From: Bursaphelenchus xylophilus | Taxonomy: Eukaryota > Nematoda > Chromadorea > Rhabditida > Aphelenchoididae | Length of the DNA stretch: 64,000 bases | NCBI GenBank assembly: GCA_904066235.2 | Contig: CAJFCV020000005.1 | Span: forward strand, 6,505,501-6,569,500 | Reading direction: 5' to 3' | In this document: in pieces, positions 48,985-61,308 of the stretch | Layout of the letters: each line of letters begins with the position of its first letter | Numbering within the stretch: the stretch's first letter is position 1 | Notes under the pieces: model-generated | The model's database searches: none | What the model was told of the DNA's origin: nothing | The model's input: the letters and a program-made list of their open reading frames with translations, nothing else | Program-made: the position numbers and the translations under genes

Positions 48985-50224
48985 TCATTTCGATTATAAT
49001 CCCGTTATTCATGTTGTTTTGTTGAATCTGCAAATTTGAATTGATCTTCATAAAATATCATAAATTAAAAGTGGCTTGTTATTACCGTTTGTTCCAAGAT
49101 ACACACCGAACAAAAAAGAAATTGCTTGTTGTCGGTGGACTTGGGAACGTTCTCGAAGGCGAAAGATTATGTCATAAACTGGTTTGATGACTCTCGCGAA
49201 ATGGGTGGGATTTGACACGAGGGTTAGCGACAACGCAAATCCAGTTTTAAACCAGGCTGGGCCAACTTCTGCTTTATGAGTACTTAACGCATGACATACA
49301 ATGCACTGCGAACAATAACATCTTCATTTTTCGTAAATTGTATCAGTTTTGCATCATCAAACCTTATGGTACTAGGTGCTGCTTATTCGTCGCGCAAAGC
49401 CACTTTGCGATACCGACAGCAATATCAGAATTCGACTCAAAACATGACCAAACCGAAAACAATGACTGTTGTAAACCCTTTAATTCACCTGAGGCTTGTG
49501 TTCTTCCCTTATATGAGAGTAATCATCCCAAAACCAGAACTTTCCGAAGTCTCCGTGCAGAAAGTAATGGGATTTCCGGCGCGTCTTCAGATTCCTCTTT
49601 ACGTTCTGAGATCGAGAAGCGCCTGCCCTCCTTCCCCTTGACTGCTGTCCCCTTCCCCCGCCTTCTTTAAGACTTCTTGTTTCTTCGAAAAGGAATCAGA
49701 ACAACTGGAGGTACGCTCACCTTGTTTTCTCGATTGGACGATATATATTTGCGCGTTTACGACTTTGTTTTAGATGAGATGAACAAAACTCAGGGGGGAA
49801 GGGCAGGTGTTCTCTCCGGGCTTTCTCATCTCCGGCTTTTCGTTAGAGCATCAAATAGGAGATTTTAATTAACTTAAATTGAGGCCAAAATAAATTTTTC
49901 ATTTAATTCTGTTAACCTTAACTTAATTAGTAGTTATTAACAGGCATGATTATGCAATCAACTTTATTTCAAAATAATTTTGGAACTTCCTCTGCTGTTA
50001 AGAAACTTTTATTATACGCTTGCTGTGCAAGGATGATCACCGACGCAATAGCTGGTCACTTCTGCCTTCTCTGTTTTTACTGTGGTTGTGTTTTGTAAAC
50101 GTAAACCCGTTTTCCGGAGAGGAAGCCAACCGTTTTTCCTAATTTCTCAACAAAAACCATTGCAACGTCTTCTCAGCGTGAAACTAATAACACTTGTAAC
50201 CTAGAGGACTTGTTTTTTTTCAGA
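48985..50224. other. Intergenic region between prmt-1 and cgr-1
   Basis: A plus-strand frame at about 49400-49670 (Ser/Glu-rich, with SGASSDSSLRSEIEKR) looks somewhat protein-like but has no ATG or recognised family. An adjacent frame ends at a possible donor near 49711 (CTGGAG|GTACGC). It could be a short uncharacterised exon; otherwise nothing definable. A TTTTTTTCAG acceptor precedes the cgr-1 ATG. Confidence 0.3.
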
Positions 50225-51800
50225 ATGCCCGAGCTTCTCTGCCGACCGGAGCCATTCACCGAGGCCGAATTGGCCAAGGCTCGTGAGTTGAGGTACGTAA
50301 AAGTTTTTAAAATTTATAGTGTAAACAATTTATGGCAAGGCGGCCGTTGAATACAGCATTGCTGATCACATTTTTATTTTTCTCAGCTTATTGTTTTCAC
50401 TTTCACGATGACTTTCCTCGTGTATGATGAAAGAAAGTGGATCCTGGACGGCAGATAGAGATCTTTCGCTTAATAAACTCACATGTTTCTTCTTTTAGGA
50501 ACAGACTCCAGGATGTTTTACCAAAAGAGTTCAACTCGGACTTCTTTATCGGCCGTTGGTTAAGGGCCTACAAGGGTGATGAGCAAGGTCTGATCACCAA
50601 ATTACATGAATTGTTGGAACATCGGCGGGCATTGGGTTACAATGAAGAGAATATCGTCAAATTCTGCGATACTTTCCCTCTGGCTAAACAAACTTTTGAG
50701 GTAATTAACAAGAAAAAATTTAAATGTAATGGTGAGATTACGGTAAAAATTCGATGACATAAAACACGAAAAATTCAATTTTTTTCAGAGATTTGCCATT
50801 TCTCAACTAAAGATGGACGTATTCAGTGAAGATGTTGGTGTGTTCTGTCAGAAAATGGAGAACGTAGAGATCAAAGAGGTTGGGTTAATACTTTATAATT
50901 TTTTTAATGGAAGTATTGCTTTTAGGTGATGAAAATTATGCCATTGAGTAATGTTTTGCATTCTTATTTCTTACTTCATGAATGTTTCCATCGCGTAATG
51001 CATCAACGGGAAAGAGAGACGGGTCGACAGCACGCTGTTGTTGTTGTTCTCGACCTTACTGGCATCAATTTAACCGACTTTATCAATCCTCTATCAACTT
51101 CTAGTAAATTGGCACGTTTAGTGGTGAAAATATGGTCTGATTACTTTAGCGAAAATGTAAGAGCCTTTAGAAAAACTTGCAAAGCCTCCTTGGAATATTT
51201 GTTTAGATGATCAGCCTGTTCCTTCTCCACCCTCCAGCCCTCTTATCCTTGATGTGGCAGATCGCCAAACACATCGTGGATGACAAGACCAGATCTCGAA
51301 TTGTTTTTATTCAGAAGTTAGACGATCTCTTCCTCTATCTCAGCAAAGACAGCATTCCCGAGGATTGGCAAGGGAATCGAAGAGATGAATCTGGCTATGC
51401 GGCCACTCCCAGTTCATGTTGCAGATCTCCCAAACCAATCCTGGACACGGATGTCTTCAATGCAGATAAATACTGGGCTCATCATGGATTCCAAAATCCG
51501 CCAGTCTCCAAATCCATCTCTTTAAAAGCTAAGGCTGCCCACGAAGTGAGCAAAGAGTTGAGGTCTGGCCAACAAATTATCTGGTTGTTCACCATCAGCT
51601 GTGATTGCACTTTCGAGATTGTTTTCGTGGATGGAGACAAAGAAGTCACAGTATGGCCAAAGGTTACGTTAACCTCCTTGCGGACCCCAGAGATCGGGAA
51701 TGTCACCTGTGATAAGAACGGAACCTACAAAGTGAAGTTCCAGAATGTTTCGGGTTCTTGGTTGGCCTCCAAATTGCATTACATTGTGCAGACCAAGTAA
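50225..51800 (+). CDS. cgr-1: CGR-1-like SEC14 (CRAL-TRIO) and GOLD domain protein
   Basis: Phosphoinositide or lipid-binding protein of the SEC14L type. In C. elegans CGR-1 promotes Ras/MAPK signalling. The start ATG 50225 lies one base after a poly-T-AG acceptor, as for trans-splicing. The N-terminal CRAL-TRIO-N region reads FFIGRWLRAYKGD. The CRAL-TRIO core includes HAVVVVLDLTGINL and TRSRIVFIQ. The GOLD domain (about 51480-51800) includes QQIIWLFTISCDCTFEIVF and ends GSWLASKLHYIVQTK. Five or six exons. The acidic and basic residues used for lipid entry cannot be judged here. Confidence 0.9.
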
Positions 51801-51918
51801 ACATATTGTACATGTACATACCTTGGCTTTGTGTAACAATACAATAAATTTTTATCAATTACGTTCACCAAATCCAACAAACAACGAACAATAACAGCAA
51901 CTAATAACAAGTGTCTGA

Positions 51919-53206
51919 TCACACATCCAATCCTTTTTTCTGCGCCTTTGTCCGTTGTTTCGATACGTAACTCTTCGCCTTTCCCGTTTGTTTTAATTTT
52001 TCGAAACGCTTTTCCATTATCTTCGCTTTCAATTGGTCTGAAAAAATTAAAAGTATTAAACAATGAGGATGAAAAACTTAAAGTAAAAAACAAAATTACT
52101 TACTCCTGTTCAAAAAGATTGGTTTCTTCCCGCTTCTGAGTCTTTCAATGTTACTTTGCCTGAGTTCTGCTCGCGTTTCAATCTCGGCACGCTTATCCTC
52201 GGTATTTCTGATCTGATTCTCCATGACTTTGATGGTCTCATTCACTTCCCATCGATCTGCCTCTCCAATATCTCCTTTCTTCAGAGACTTCTTGATCTGG
52301 TTCACTTCCTTAATCTTCATATCATTTATGAATCCATAGTCACGCGAGAATCTGACCTCATCAAATTCTCCGCATTCAAATCTCGGATCGTATTTCTTTT
52401 TCTTTTTGGCCGCTATAATTGTATTATGTCTAATAGGGGCTTTTGTGGACATTTCACGGGGGCGATTCTTGTTGTCACGCTAAAAAAATTCATTAAAATC
52501 CCGTTTACAAGGGAAGTACTCCAAGTGCGACGCTCAGATTTTCTTTAAATTTTGCACACACGTCGGGTATGGACTAAATATCAATTCCTGAACGATTTTT
52601 GCCGCCGGGAGAACACGCTAAACGTGGAGAGCGGTCAGAGAAAAACGATTTTTGGCCATAACTTTGGCGGAAAAATTTGATTTTTTGTAGAAACATTATA
52701 CTTTATGGAGGAAATAGCCATGAAACTTTTTGTGCCGAAATTCGGGAAAAAAGTCCTAAATTTTGGCCGACTTTCGATCCAAAAATCTCGGTTGTTTCTG
52801 CAAAGCGCGAGCTAGGATTCTCGCATATATCTTAGAAAAAAATATTCTAAATTTGTGCCAAGTTTCATCAAAATCTGAGCGTCGCACTTGGCGTACTTCC
52901 CCTGTTAGTCATTTGAAAAAAGCATTTACTTTAAATTCCTGAGGTTTTTCATCATTAGATTCCTCAACAGTTTCTGATTTGGGCGCAACTTCATTGAGAT
53001 ACATCTTGTTGAACAACTTGACGCCCAGTTTTGACTTCAGGGCTCTTACTTTGCTCAAGGGCATCGATGAAATCTCTACAGAAAGATTAATGATCCTCCT
53101 CCTACTTACCCTGTCTCAATGGATCATTTGTCTCTTCAACTCGTTCTTCTTGGCCCGACTCGGCTTCATCGAACTGTTCCTCATCGGAGTAGCTATCTTC
53201 TTCCAT
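51919..53206 (-). CDS. RRP36 homologue, ribosomal RNA processing factor
   Basis: Nucleolar factor needed for early 18S rRNA cleavages in small-subunit assembly. Four exons. The N-terminus is acidic (MEEDSYSDEEQFDEAE). EISSMPLSKVRALKSKLG is the conserved early helix. The NRPREMSTKAPI motif is the family signature, followed by DPRFECGEFDEVRFSRDY-GF and a long basic coiled coil with RSGKKPIFLN. It ends in a Lys-rich tail. The second intron (about 52930-52480) carries a MITE; without it the intron would be about 47 nt. It is 353 bp downstream of atg-9 on the same strand, so co-transcription is possible. Confidence 0.9.
52508..52904. mobile_element. PIF/Harbinger-like MITE in RRP36 intron, copy 2
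   Basis: Same ends and interior as the element at 40421-40870, 397 bp long, with TTA duplicated on both sides (52505-52507, 52905-52907). It sits about 23 bp from the splice donor and about 25 bp from the acceptor of its minus-strand intron. The internal tract AAAGTCCTAAATTTTBGCCG is almost unchanged between copies, so the two are recent relatives. Confidence 0.82.
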
Positions 53207-53559
53207 TTTGGTCTACAAAAAGAATATGCGAAACTTCTCAATCATCAAAATATAAGCAGAATTCAACTGGAACACACATGCGTTTTCAATATGATTCAAA
53301 ATTTATTGTTTAACCTGATCTGCACATCGAATGCGCAACTGTACAATATGAGCCGAATACACGTAATGTTTAGAGACTTAAGAAGATAACGAAAAACGCT
53401 TACAATAACAATAATCAAAGTCAGGGTCTAATAAAAATGGACGAAACGTGCTGTCCTGAGGTCTTTTTCTTGTTTTCTTAGGCGCACCGAGACAATTGGT
53501 TAATTGATCCTATACATTACATACATCGCTACACACGCGTGAGTACATGTAGCCTTAAT
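53207..53559. other. Gap between atg-9 and RRP36 (same strand)
   Basis: Short spacer that includes the atg-9 3' end and the RRP36 5' leader. TTTTTGTAG eight bases before the RRP36 start codon (minus strand) is a good acceptor for a trans-spliced downstream gene. No coding exon visible. Confidence 0.4.
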
Positions 53560-56358
53560 TTAGACATTAAACCCGCCTGGAGGGAGAACTTCATGATCTT
53601 CTTCTTCCTCTGGTTCTTCGTTGATCTCATCGTATTGGGATTCGTTGATGATGAAGCTGTTGTCGGCTACTTCCCAGATGTTAGACTGTAATTGTGAATG
53701 AGTCGGGCGATGTGGAGCTTGGGAAGTGGACGGTAAATTGGATCCATAAAAGGGATTATTCGGAGATGAATGAAGATTTTTGTCTTGGAGGAGACTGGTA
53801 ATGGTAAGGGCATTCATCGACATTTCCAATGCTTTCAATTGCTCATCTACAATTTTAAATTTAATAAACACAAGAAAGATTCGGTACAAACTCAAAACTA
53901 AAATTTTACCCTTTGCTTGTTCGTTTAGAGGTAGATATCTGGCAACAGGGGCCGCCAAGGCAGTGCTCTCTCGCATCGACTGGATCAGCGACGAGGTCGA
54001 CATAGCGGCGGCGGCTGATTCAGCAAATTTGCTTTCTTCCTTTCCTTCCTCTTTATTATACACCGACTTGTTGGAATGGATAAGAGACGCAGCTATGGCC
54101 CTCTCGGAGACGCCCATGTGAATGCTCTGAGCAATATTCTCATTTTCAAAGATAGCTCCAACTTCTTTGGTCCACTGAAAAAGGTTATGTATTATACATA
54201 CATAATAAAACATTCGATTCAAAAACAAAACTCTCACCATTGCCTTGATTCTCTGGATTAGTTCCTCATTTTCATGTGATGGTTTCCAGGTTGGATGCTG
54301 AGTAATAAAATTCAAAATCGAGAGTTCCACTTTGGCCGTATCCTTCTTCTTCCCGTATGAAAAGACCTGGCTTGGTGGGAGATTGGCGGAGTTCTGAGTT
54401 TCTTCCTGATCTTTGGGTAGTTCCATCAGCGAATATTCACAGACATCTCCAATACCTTCAACATACCGGGAATGATCATGGAAGAAATGAACCAGAGCCC
54501 CGGCCTTAGGTCTCAATTTGAAAAGCAGAATAAACGGAGTGATCAGAGGAGACAACAACTCCTCCAAAAGAAAGTAGACCTTCAATTGGAAAAGTCTACT
54601 GAATTCCGCACAAATCTCCGTAGAATGACTTCCTTTGATCCATGAAGAAGGAGCATAATGGATGTTTGCGACCACTTGTTTCATCAGGAAATTGTGGCAT
54701 AAAACCAAGTTCTCATTGCCGATGAATGATCGGCATAACAAGGCAATGGCTCCAGTAGCCGTCATTACAGTGATTACATGGTCAATCTAAAAGAAAAATG
54801 AACATACACCCTTTGCTACTTACATTAAGAACATCCTCATCCCAAGCGGAAAGCAAGAAAATTATGGCGAAGATGGATCCACAAGTAAAAGCCACCGACT
54901 TGGCGACAATCTCAGTCAAAGGAGGCACAAATTGATCCATATACTTGACCGCGTACTCGTAACTTCTGTTTAGGCGATAATTCAACTCGTGATCCAACTC
55001 ATTGTAATGTCTCAACTTCAGTCTAACATATATAAATAAAAAGTATTATAAACAAGACGTACCTTCCAAAATTCGAATACTTCCGAGATCCAAACACTCC
55101 GGGATCTCTTCTGACGAGATCGGCATAAGAAAAAAAGGAGAACAATACTTGGTATATGAATACGAAGGGAAAGAGGACCAGATTGGCCAGGCCCATGTAA
55201 GTAATCGTTTTCTCGAATTGCTCCGCTGAAAGAATAACATTTCAAAAATTTCGCGCAAGCTTACTAATAGCTGCAAGACTCTCCGGATCTTTGAATTCAT
55301 CCTTTAAAGCATAGGGTCCCTTCCAAGGAGCCCAAGGTCCTCTGAAGAAAAGCCATTCCAAGTTCAATCTGAGACCAGAGGAAAGATAATCGACTTTTCC
55401 AATAAACGGCAGTGATATTTCAAGGGATAAGACATCCTAAAACAAACATCAATAAAGGAAAGTCTTACTTACATTGTCCACAAGACCAATCATGTAATTC
55501 TTATACCTCAAGATTCTCTGATACACATCCAGAACACTGATTTCATCTTGATTTACAATCAAATGGAATTCTGGCTGGGCTTTGCACACTCGATCAACGA
55601 CTTCTCTCCACGGGATGTTAGGTAGATCATTGTCAGTGATATCGAGGACGTTGTGATAAAACTTTTGGATCTCGAATAGTTGCAATAATCGATAGCCAAC
55701 TCGAAGGACATGAGCAACCCAAAAGAAGGTCGCCATCAGCAAAGTTACAACAATAAGAGGATGGAAATGTGCCGGGCACTGATCAATAATCGCATCCTAA
55801 AGAAGTGTTTGTCAGTGCAATGTAGTGTAACGATTTTTTCCACAAAAAAAACGTACACCAATATGTCGTTTTCCGTAGATAACCGTCCCATCAGTTGTCG
55901 TATTTTTGTTGTTGAAAAGGACATCATAATCGACACATTCTATGAGAAATGTTGAGATTGAAACCACAAAAATGAATTGAAAAAGGGCGAAGAGATGTTT
56001 TAAAGAAATGCAGAGGAACCCATTACCTCGATGGTATTCGTACACCAAAGAAAAAAACTAAAATCCCGTAATTCACATCAAAGGTCACTCACCTGGTCAA
56101 TATCTTCGATGTGATCCCATCGTCTTTGGCTTTTTGTGAAGTCTGTGGACCTCGGATTATCCCCTTCAAAGGCTACCTCCGAACTGTTATACACCATCTG
56201 CGGAGGATGAGAGTTGTGAATATTTGGCATAAGATGTTCATCTTCTTGGTCTCCATCAATTACCTAAAATAATAAATGGGTAATAAATTAAATAATTAAA
56301 TAAATTATATAGTACTTACCATGTAATTTGCCCGTCGATTGGAAAAAAACATAGACAT
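53560..56358 (-). CDS. atg-9: ATG9 autophagy lipid scramblase
   Basis: Only multi-pass core autophagy protein; scrambles lipids and seeds phagophore membranes from Golgi and endosomal vesicles. I chose ATG 56358 (MSMFFSNRRANYMVIDGDQE). The reading frame is open back to an acceptor at about 56479, so an N-terminal extension is possible. Core family segments are WFLWVAHVLRV-like membrane parts, DLPNIPWREVVDRVC, LRWFLFRGPWAPWKG-like FNLEWLF region and PRPGEIVDFF-equivalent LFKLRPKAGALVHFFHDH. Also YVEGIGDVCEYSLMEL and QHPTWKPSHENEELIQRI near the C-terminus. About seven exons. A 2.2-kb transposon lies just upstream. Confidence 0.93.
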
Positions 56359-56590
56359 CTTGGTTATTCTCCAATTAAACGCTTCATAAATATGGCCGGG
56401 GATCAGAGTTTTCAGGTCATGCGCCTTTCCCTTCTCTTTGACTTCTCGGCTTTTTCCTGGTCTTGCACTTTCGGAGAGTCTGGAAAAGAAAAATTAAAAT
56501 CAACGCTAACAAATTAAACACACGGCTGTCCATTAGACAATGGTACCACTAATTAGAAAACTGTTTATTATGCATACAAAATTGCAGTAA

Positions 56591-58810
56591 CACGTCCGGT
56601 CCAAATAGAAGAAAAGCCACGGTTGAGATGGTCTCACGAGCTGCGCCCGCGATTTTGAATTCGCCGGCGACATGTTATACGAAAGAATATCAAATTTCGT
56701 AATAATTGCCTCAGGGCTCTAATATTGTAGGCACAAAATATTATTTTCACGTAGACCTGATATACCAAGCACCAAGTTTCTATCGTTGTCGATCTTCGAG
56801 TTTTGCTAAATATAAGGTTTTGCCTTGTTTTGAGCCTGTTTTTGTACCCATTTTTTGGACCCCTTTTTGGCATGTAGTGGTAAAAGTAAGACAGTTGCTC
56901 CAAATATCGTTCTCTGTAATTCAAGATACATGTGTTGTTGAACGTTTTTAGGTCTAGTTAGACCTCAATGATATGCCTCCTTTGAGAAACGTTGGCGACA
57001 ATGACGTCAATTTTGGGCTAAATTTTGATGATTTTTGCGTATATCTGCCTATATCTTTTTTCAAACGCCTTTTATCGACAAAATCGTCCTCTGTAATTGT
57101 AGACAGGAGGCTTGTCAATGTGTAGGAACTTGTCTTATAATTCAGAGACCAACAGTTTTTTCGAAACGTTGGCGACAATGACGTCTACTTTTGGCTAAAT
57201 TTTGATGATTTTTGCATATTTCTGCCACCCACTTTTTCAAACATGTTCGAAACAAATTGTTTTTGGATATTACGAAAATTAGAATGGAAAAATATAATTT
57301 CTGAAAGGATTTCGAAATGGATTTGGCATTCAAAGAGTCATTCCGTGTCATCTTCTCCATCAATGTCTTCATCAATTTGGCTTGTGTCAAGCCCAAATTC
57401 GTCGTACAGCACCGTCCTTTCGTGAGCCCATCGCAGTAAGCTGTCCGCCTGTAAAGCGTGGGTTTTAATAGCAATTTCTTTATCAATAAGTATTGTGAAT
57501 GAATATCCCCCATACTAATACCTGTTCTATTTTCAGCGTAACCTTTTCTGTTCGACTTACAATCTTACTCCTATCACTGGTTTTAATTCTCAGCATATCC
57601 CTATTCACCATTGCATGGGTGCTCTCTATTGACTGCTCTGTAAAGAAATTAACAGTGTTGTGTCTGTTCATAAAGTCAACCATGTGGATGATTGTCTGGT
57701 GGAATTTGTGGCCGGGTTTTTCGTTAGAAAAATTTTGCTTTAGCTGTTCGGTTAATGTCTTAATAAGCCTTTTGAATTGTTCGACCTCTTCCGCTGAAAA
57801 TTTCCTGGCCTGCGTATAATTTTGAATATCTCGGAGTGTTTTTAAGACTTGGATGCAGTTTTGGACAACTTTCGACAATTCTGATAGTCTTGTTCCAGAT
57901 TTTGTTTTTGCGTTCTCATCAAATTCGTCGATGCGTTTGGTGAGAGGGCCTTTTTCTACAATTACAGATAATAATTTAATGGATCAAGCATTTTTGAAAA
58001 AGAGGGAGGCAGAAATATGCAAAAAATCAATAAAATTAAGCCCAAAAGTTGAAGTCATTCACACCAACGTTTCGAAAAAACTATTGGTCCCTGAATTATA
58101 AGAGAAGTTTCTACACATTGACAAGAGTCTTGTCTACAATTGCAGAAGACGATTTCGTCGGTACAAGGCGTTTAAAAAAAGGTCTAGGGAGAAATACGTA
58201 AAAATCATCAAAATTTAGCCAAAAGTAGACGTCATTGTCGCCAACGTTTCGAAAAAACTATTGGTCCCTGAATTATAAGGCAAGTTCCTACACATTGACA
58301 ACCCTCTTGTCTACAATTACAGAGGACGATTTTGTCAATAAAAAACGTTTGAAAAAAGATATAGGCAGATATATGCAAAAATCATCAAAATTAAGCCCAA
58401 AATTGACGTCATTGTCGCCAACGTTTCTCAAAGGAGGCATATCATTGAGGTCTAACTAGACCTAAAAACGTTCAACAACACATGTATCTTGAATTACAGA
58501 GAACGATATTTGGAGCAACTGTCTTACTTTTACCACTACATGCCAAAAAGGGGTCCAAAAATGGGTACAAAAACAGGCTCAAAACAAGGCAAAACCTTAT
58601 ATTTAGCAAAACTCGAAGATCGACAACGATAGAAACTTGGTGCTTGGTATATCAGGTCTACGTGAAAATAATATTTTGTGCCTACAATATTAGAGCCCTG
58701 AGGCTATTATTACGAAATTTGATATTCTTTCGTATAACATGTCGCCGGCGAATTCAAAATCGCGGGCGCAGCTCGGGAGACCATCTCAACCGTGGCTTGG
58801 ACCGAACGTG
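56591..58810. mobile_element. 2.2-kb DNA transposon with about 0.64-kb inverted arms
   Basis: Ends read CACGTYCGGTCCAA and its complement. The next 600-plus bp of each arm match in inverted orientation (for example GCCACGGTTGAGATGG, GCGCCCGCGATTTTGAATTC, TCAGGGCTCTAATATTGTAG). GTAA is directly repeated at both flanks (56587-56590, 58811-58814). Arms contain sub-repeats of about 180 bp (CAACGTTTCGAAAAAACTAT...); three copies on the right, two on the left. CAC ends and a 4-bp duplication fit the CMC/Chapaev group, an inference. The centre carries a transposase remnant. It lies upstream of atg-9, or in its first intron if a 5' exon exists. Confidence 0.8.
57338..57955 (-). pseudogene. C-terminal transposase fragment inside the 2.2-kb element
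   Basis: Two exons (57955-57522 and 57448-57338) join in frame to about 180 codons and end at a natural stop. The segment KPGHKFHQTIIHMVDFMNRH followed by FFTEQSIESTHAMVNRD resembles the conserved K-HxxxxH-F...FxEQxxExxHA pattern seen near the end of several animal and nematode transposases. A splice acceptor (TTGTAG) precedes the first exon, but the upstream part with catalytic residues is missing, so the copy is not autonomous. Family assignment is tentative. Confidence 0.6.
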
Positions 58811-59142
58811 GTAAATCAATAAGAATTCACTATTGAAAATTGGCCGAATTTTGGCATGAAACGGAAAGCCACGAGAAGCCTTGTTTCATCCAGAAAATGC
58901 GTCATCTACCACGGCTTTGAATGGAGAGGAGAGGGTGCAGCTTTAATTAATAAGGCAAATTTTTGTATTACGATATTCTCGAGCTTTACAAAATAACCTG
59001 TAAATTATAAAGCATTGGCTTGAATATCGATGTCACGACGACTCATTTTTTAGACGAAAAAATATCCGAGAAATTATTAGCGAATTGAGAATCATTCATC
59101 GAGCCACCGTCTAACAATTGCGGTAAATGTGCAGGAAACAGG
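58811..59142. other. Upstream region of OPA3
   Basis: Contains no recognisable gene. It includes the right-flank duplication of the 2.2-kb element and the presumed OPA3 promoter and leader. Confidence 0.4.
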
Positions 59143-59940
59143 ATGGGGTTGCCGATGGTCCAAGTGAGTTAAATATCATTATATTGACCTTGATATTTGA
59201 CAGGTTTTTATGATAATGGCTCGGCAAATGTCGAAGCCGGTAGCCGATGTTGTGATGAGGTACGGTAAAAGCCATCCTTTCTTTCGAGATAAGATTTTGG
59301 TACCTGTTGGGAGGGGTAAGTCTAGATTTCATTTTATTTTATTGCTTTAGGACTCGTAAATCTGACGACGAGGCTACGAATGAGGTCTCTGGGATTGGGT
59401 AAGCCAGATGCATTAGCGCCGGTGTCTGAAACGGCGGCCTTAGAGCAAGCTTCAGAGCTTGTGCAACAGACTGTAATATTCGGATATTCGGTGGGTGTCT
59501 TCGCCGCTTATCATTTCTACAGTAAAGCCAATGAAAAAGAGGTAGTATCTGCTGAAGATTACCGAAACCTGCTTAATCAACTGGATGAGAAATTTCTGCT
59601 GATAGACAGGAGGTTAGAGTCTATTCAGAATGATCTAGATGCTCAAAAAGAGGTGAGTTTACAGTGCCTTTTGAATTATAACAACATATTTTTTTTTTCT
59701 CAAATTATATTGTTTCTTCAGGGTGTTGTAGGGGTAGTGAAGAAGAGTTTATTCTCCTCTAAGAGTACTCCAGCAGCTCCAGAGCCCTCGGCAGTGTCGA
59801 AACCCCTAGTCATTCACTCTTCGATACCTTTCGACGAGGCCTTAGAAAAGGTAATCCCTTTACAACGAATCGCTCAAATTGATATTCAGAAGTCATCAGG
59901 CAAGAAGACGACTCAGACTCAGGAAGACCTCAGCGATTAG
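59143..59940 (+). CDS. OPA3: OPA3-like mitochondrial protein
   Basis: Homologue of optic atrophy 3, a mitochondrial membrane protein affecting organelle shape and lipid metabolism. ATG 59143 opens a very short first exon (MGLPMVQ) that joins in phase to MIMARQMSKPVADVV, which matches the family start where a basic mitochondrial-type stretch precedes RQ-SKP. Then comes SHPFFRDKILVPVG and TTRLRMRSLGLG, the diagnostic block. QQTVIFGYSVGVFAAYHFY is the hydrophobic segment, followed by a coiled coil (LNQLDEKFLLIDRRLESIQ). The C-terminal extension after 59720 is Ser/Pro-rich and not conserved. Convergent with rpac-40, 88 bp apart. Confidence 0.88.
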
Positions 59941-60028
59941 GTACAGTAGTTGTATATACGTACTGTTTATTAGTCAACAATGAAATCAACAAATGTAAAA
60001 GTAATAAAAACAATAAAATCGAATTCTT

Positions 60029-61308
60029 TTAGTCTTGTTTCTGACTGATGGAATTCAGTTTCTGGTCCAGAATAGTATGCAGGTTCCGCGCTTTTTCTCT
60101 AAGGACTTTGCAGGCTTCTTTGACCAGTTCCCGACTCTTCAGGGCTCCCGTAGACTCCACACTAAAGATGAAATGATCCTTCTTCTTGGTCAACTCCACT
60201 AAGTCCTTCAGATCGTCGTATCTGAAGACATTTCTGCTGCAGGTATCTTTCCTTGCATCCACCACTTTTGCCAGCGTTTTCCCTAAATTTAGAGTATTAC
60301 TGCAGAAGTTGGTTACCTTTCTTCTCCACCAATTCAATTACTCCTTTTGAGAAACATGACTGTAATCGCAGGGCTTTCTCTCCTTCGATCTCAGCCTTCA
60401 ATTTGATTTCGGGCAATAATCTGTAAGTGGCTGTGCAAACAGGGGAGAACTTGGCGTGATCTCGACCGATCCCTTTCACACAATGGCATCTAAACATGAG
60501 TAAGGTTATACAAACGCAAAGACTTGCCTTGCTTCTATCTCTTGGCCTGGTCTCAGCTTAGCTACGATAATATCATCATGAACCATGGAGATTTTGTTGT
60601 TCTTGAATGTCTCAGACTGCTTGCCAATGGGAATCCAATCAAATTGTCCAGAATACACCTTATAGTTCTCGAAGGCCTTCTCGGGATCAGTTTCGCCTTT
60701 TGGGACGCCAGATTTCTTGGTGCATTTCACATTAAACTCCAAGATCACATTCTCGCTTTCATTTCCAGCTGGCTCTGAATCGACTTCTTCAGCTTCCGAG
60801 ATCGGGACAAAAGGTTTCGAAGGGAAATTGAAAGCTCTGGGATCAGCTTTGACTGGGAGGAGTCCAATTCGATGACAAAGAACTTCATCCTTAAGACAAA
60901 AAGTTAGCTTTGATACGATTTATTGTGTGGCCCACAGGTTTTCGAAGAACTTACTGGGATAACGGATGTGTTCTGGTACAAATAAATCTTCTCGATAGCC
61001 ATAGTTGGAACTTCCGCCAGAAGAACTCGTCTCAAGGCATTGGCAACCGGTGCCTCGACATGTAGCAGATCAAAGACCAACTCCATTCCGTCAGCTTCTT
61101 CACTGATAAGCTTTACATTAATCCTTTTGAGGTAAGTCTTCACATCTTTCGGAAATTGCATATCAAATGTCTAAAAATAGAAGGCCTCTAAAAAAAGATA
61201 GGCTCTTACGTTGAAGGCTATCTCCGGCTCCATGTACACACGATCTTCATCATAAGGATCTTCGGCTCCATCCATCTCCATCAGTTCTTCTTTGATTTTT
61301 CGAACCAT
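60029..61308 (-). CDS. rpac-40: RPAC1 (AC40), shared subunit of RNA polymerases I and III
   Basis: Alpha-like assembly subunit of RNA polymerases I and III, in the nucleus and nucleolus. The start ATG 61308 follows an AG directly (CATATTAG|ATGG), a good trans-splice site for a downstream operon gene. The alpha motif reads [23 protein letters not shown]. Further conserved pieces are [24 protein letters not shown] and [11 protein letters not shown]. Five or six exons, family length. It lies 145 bp downstream of the ALG5 stop on the same strand. Confidence 0.93.
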
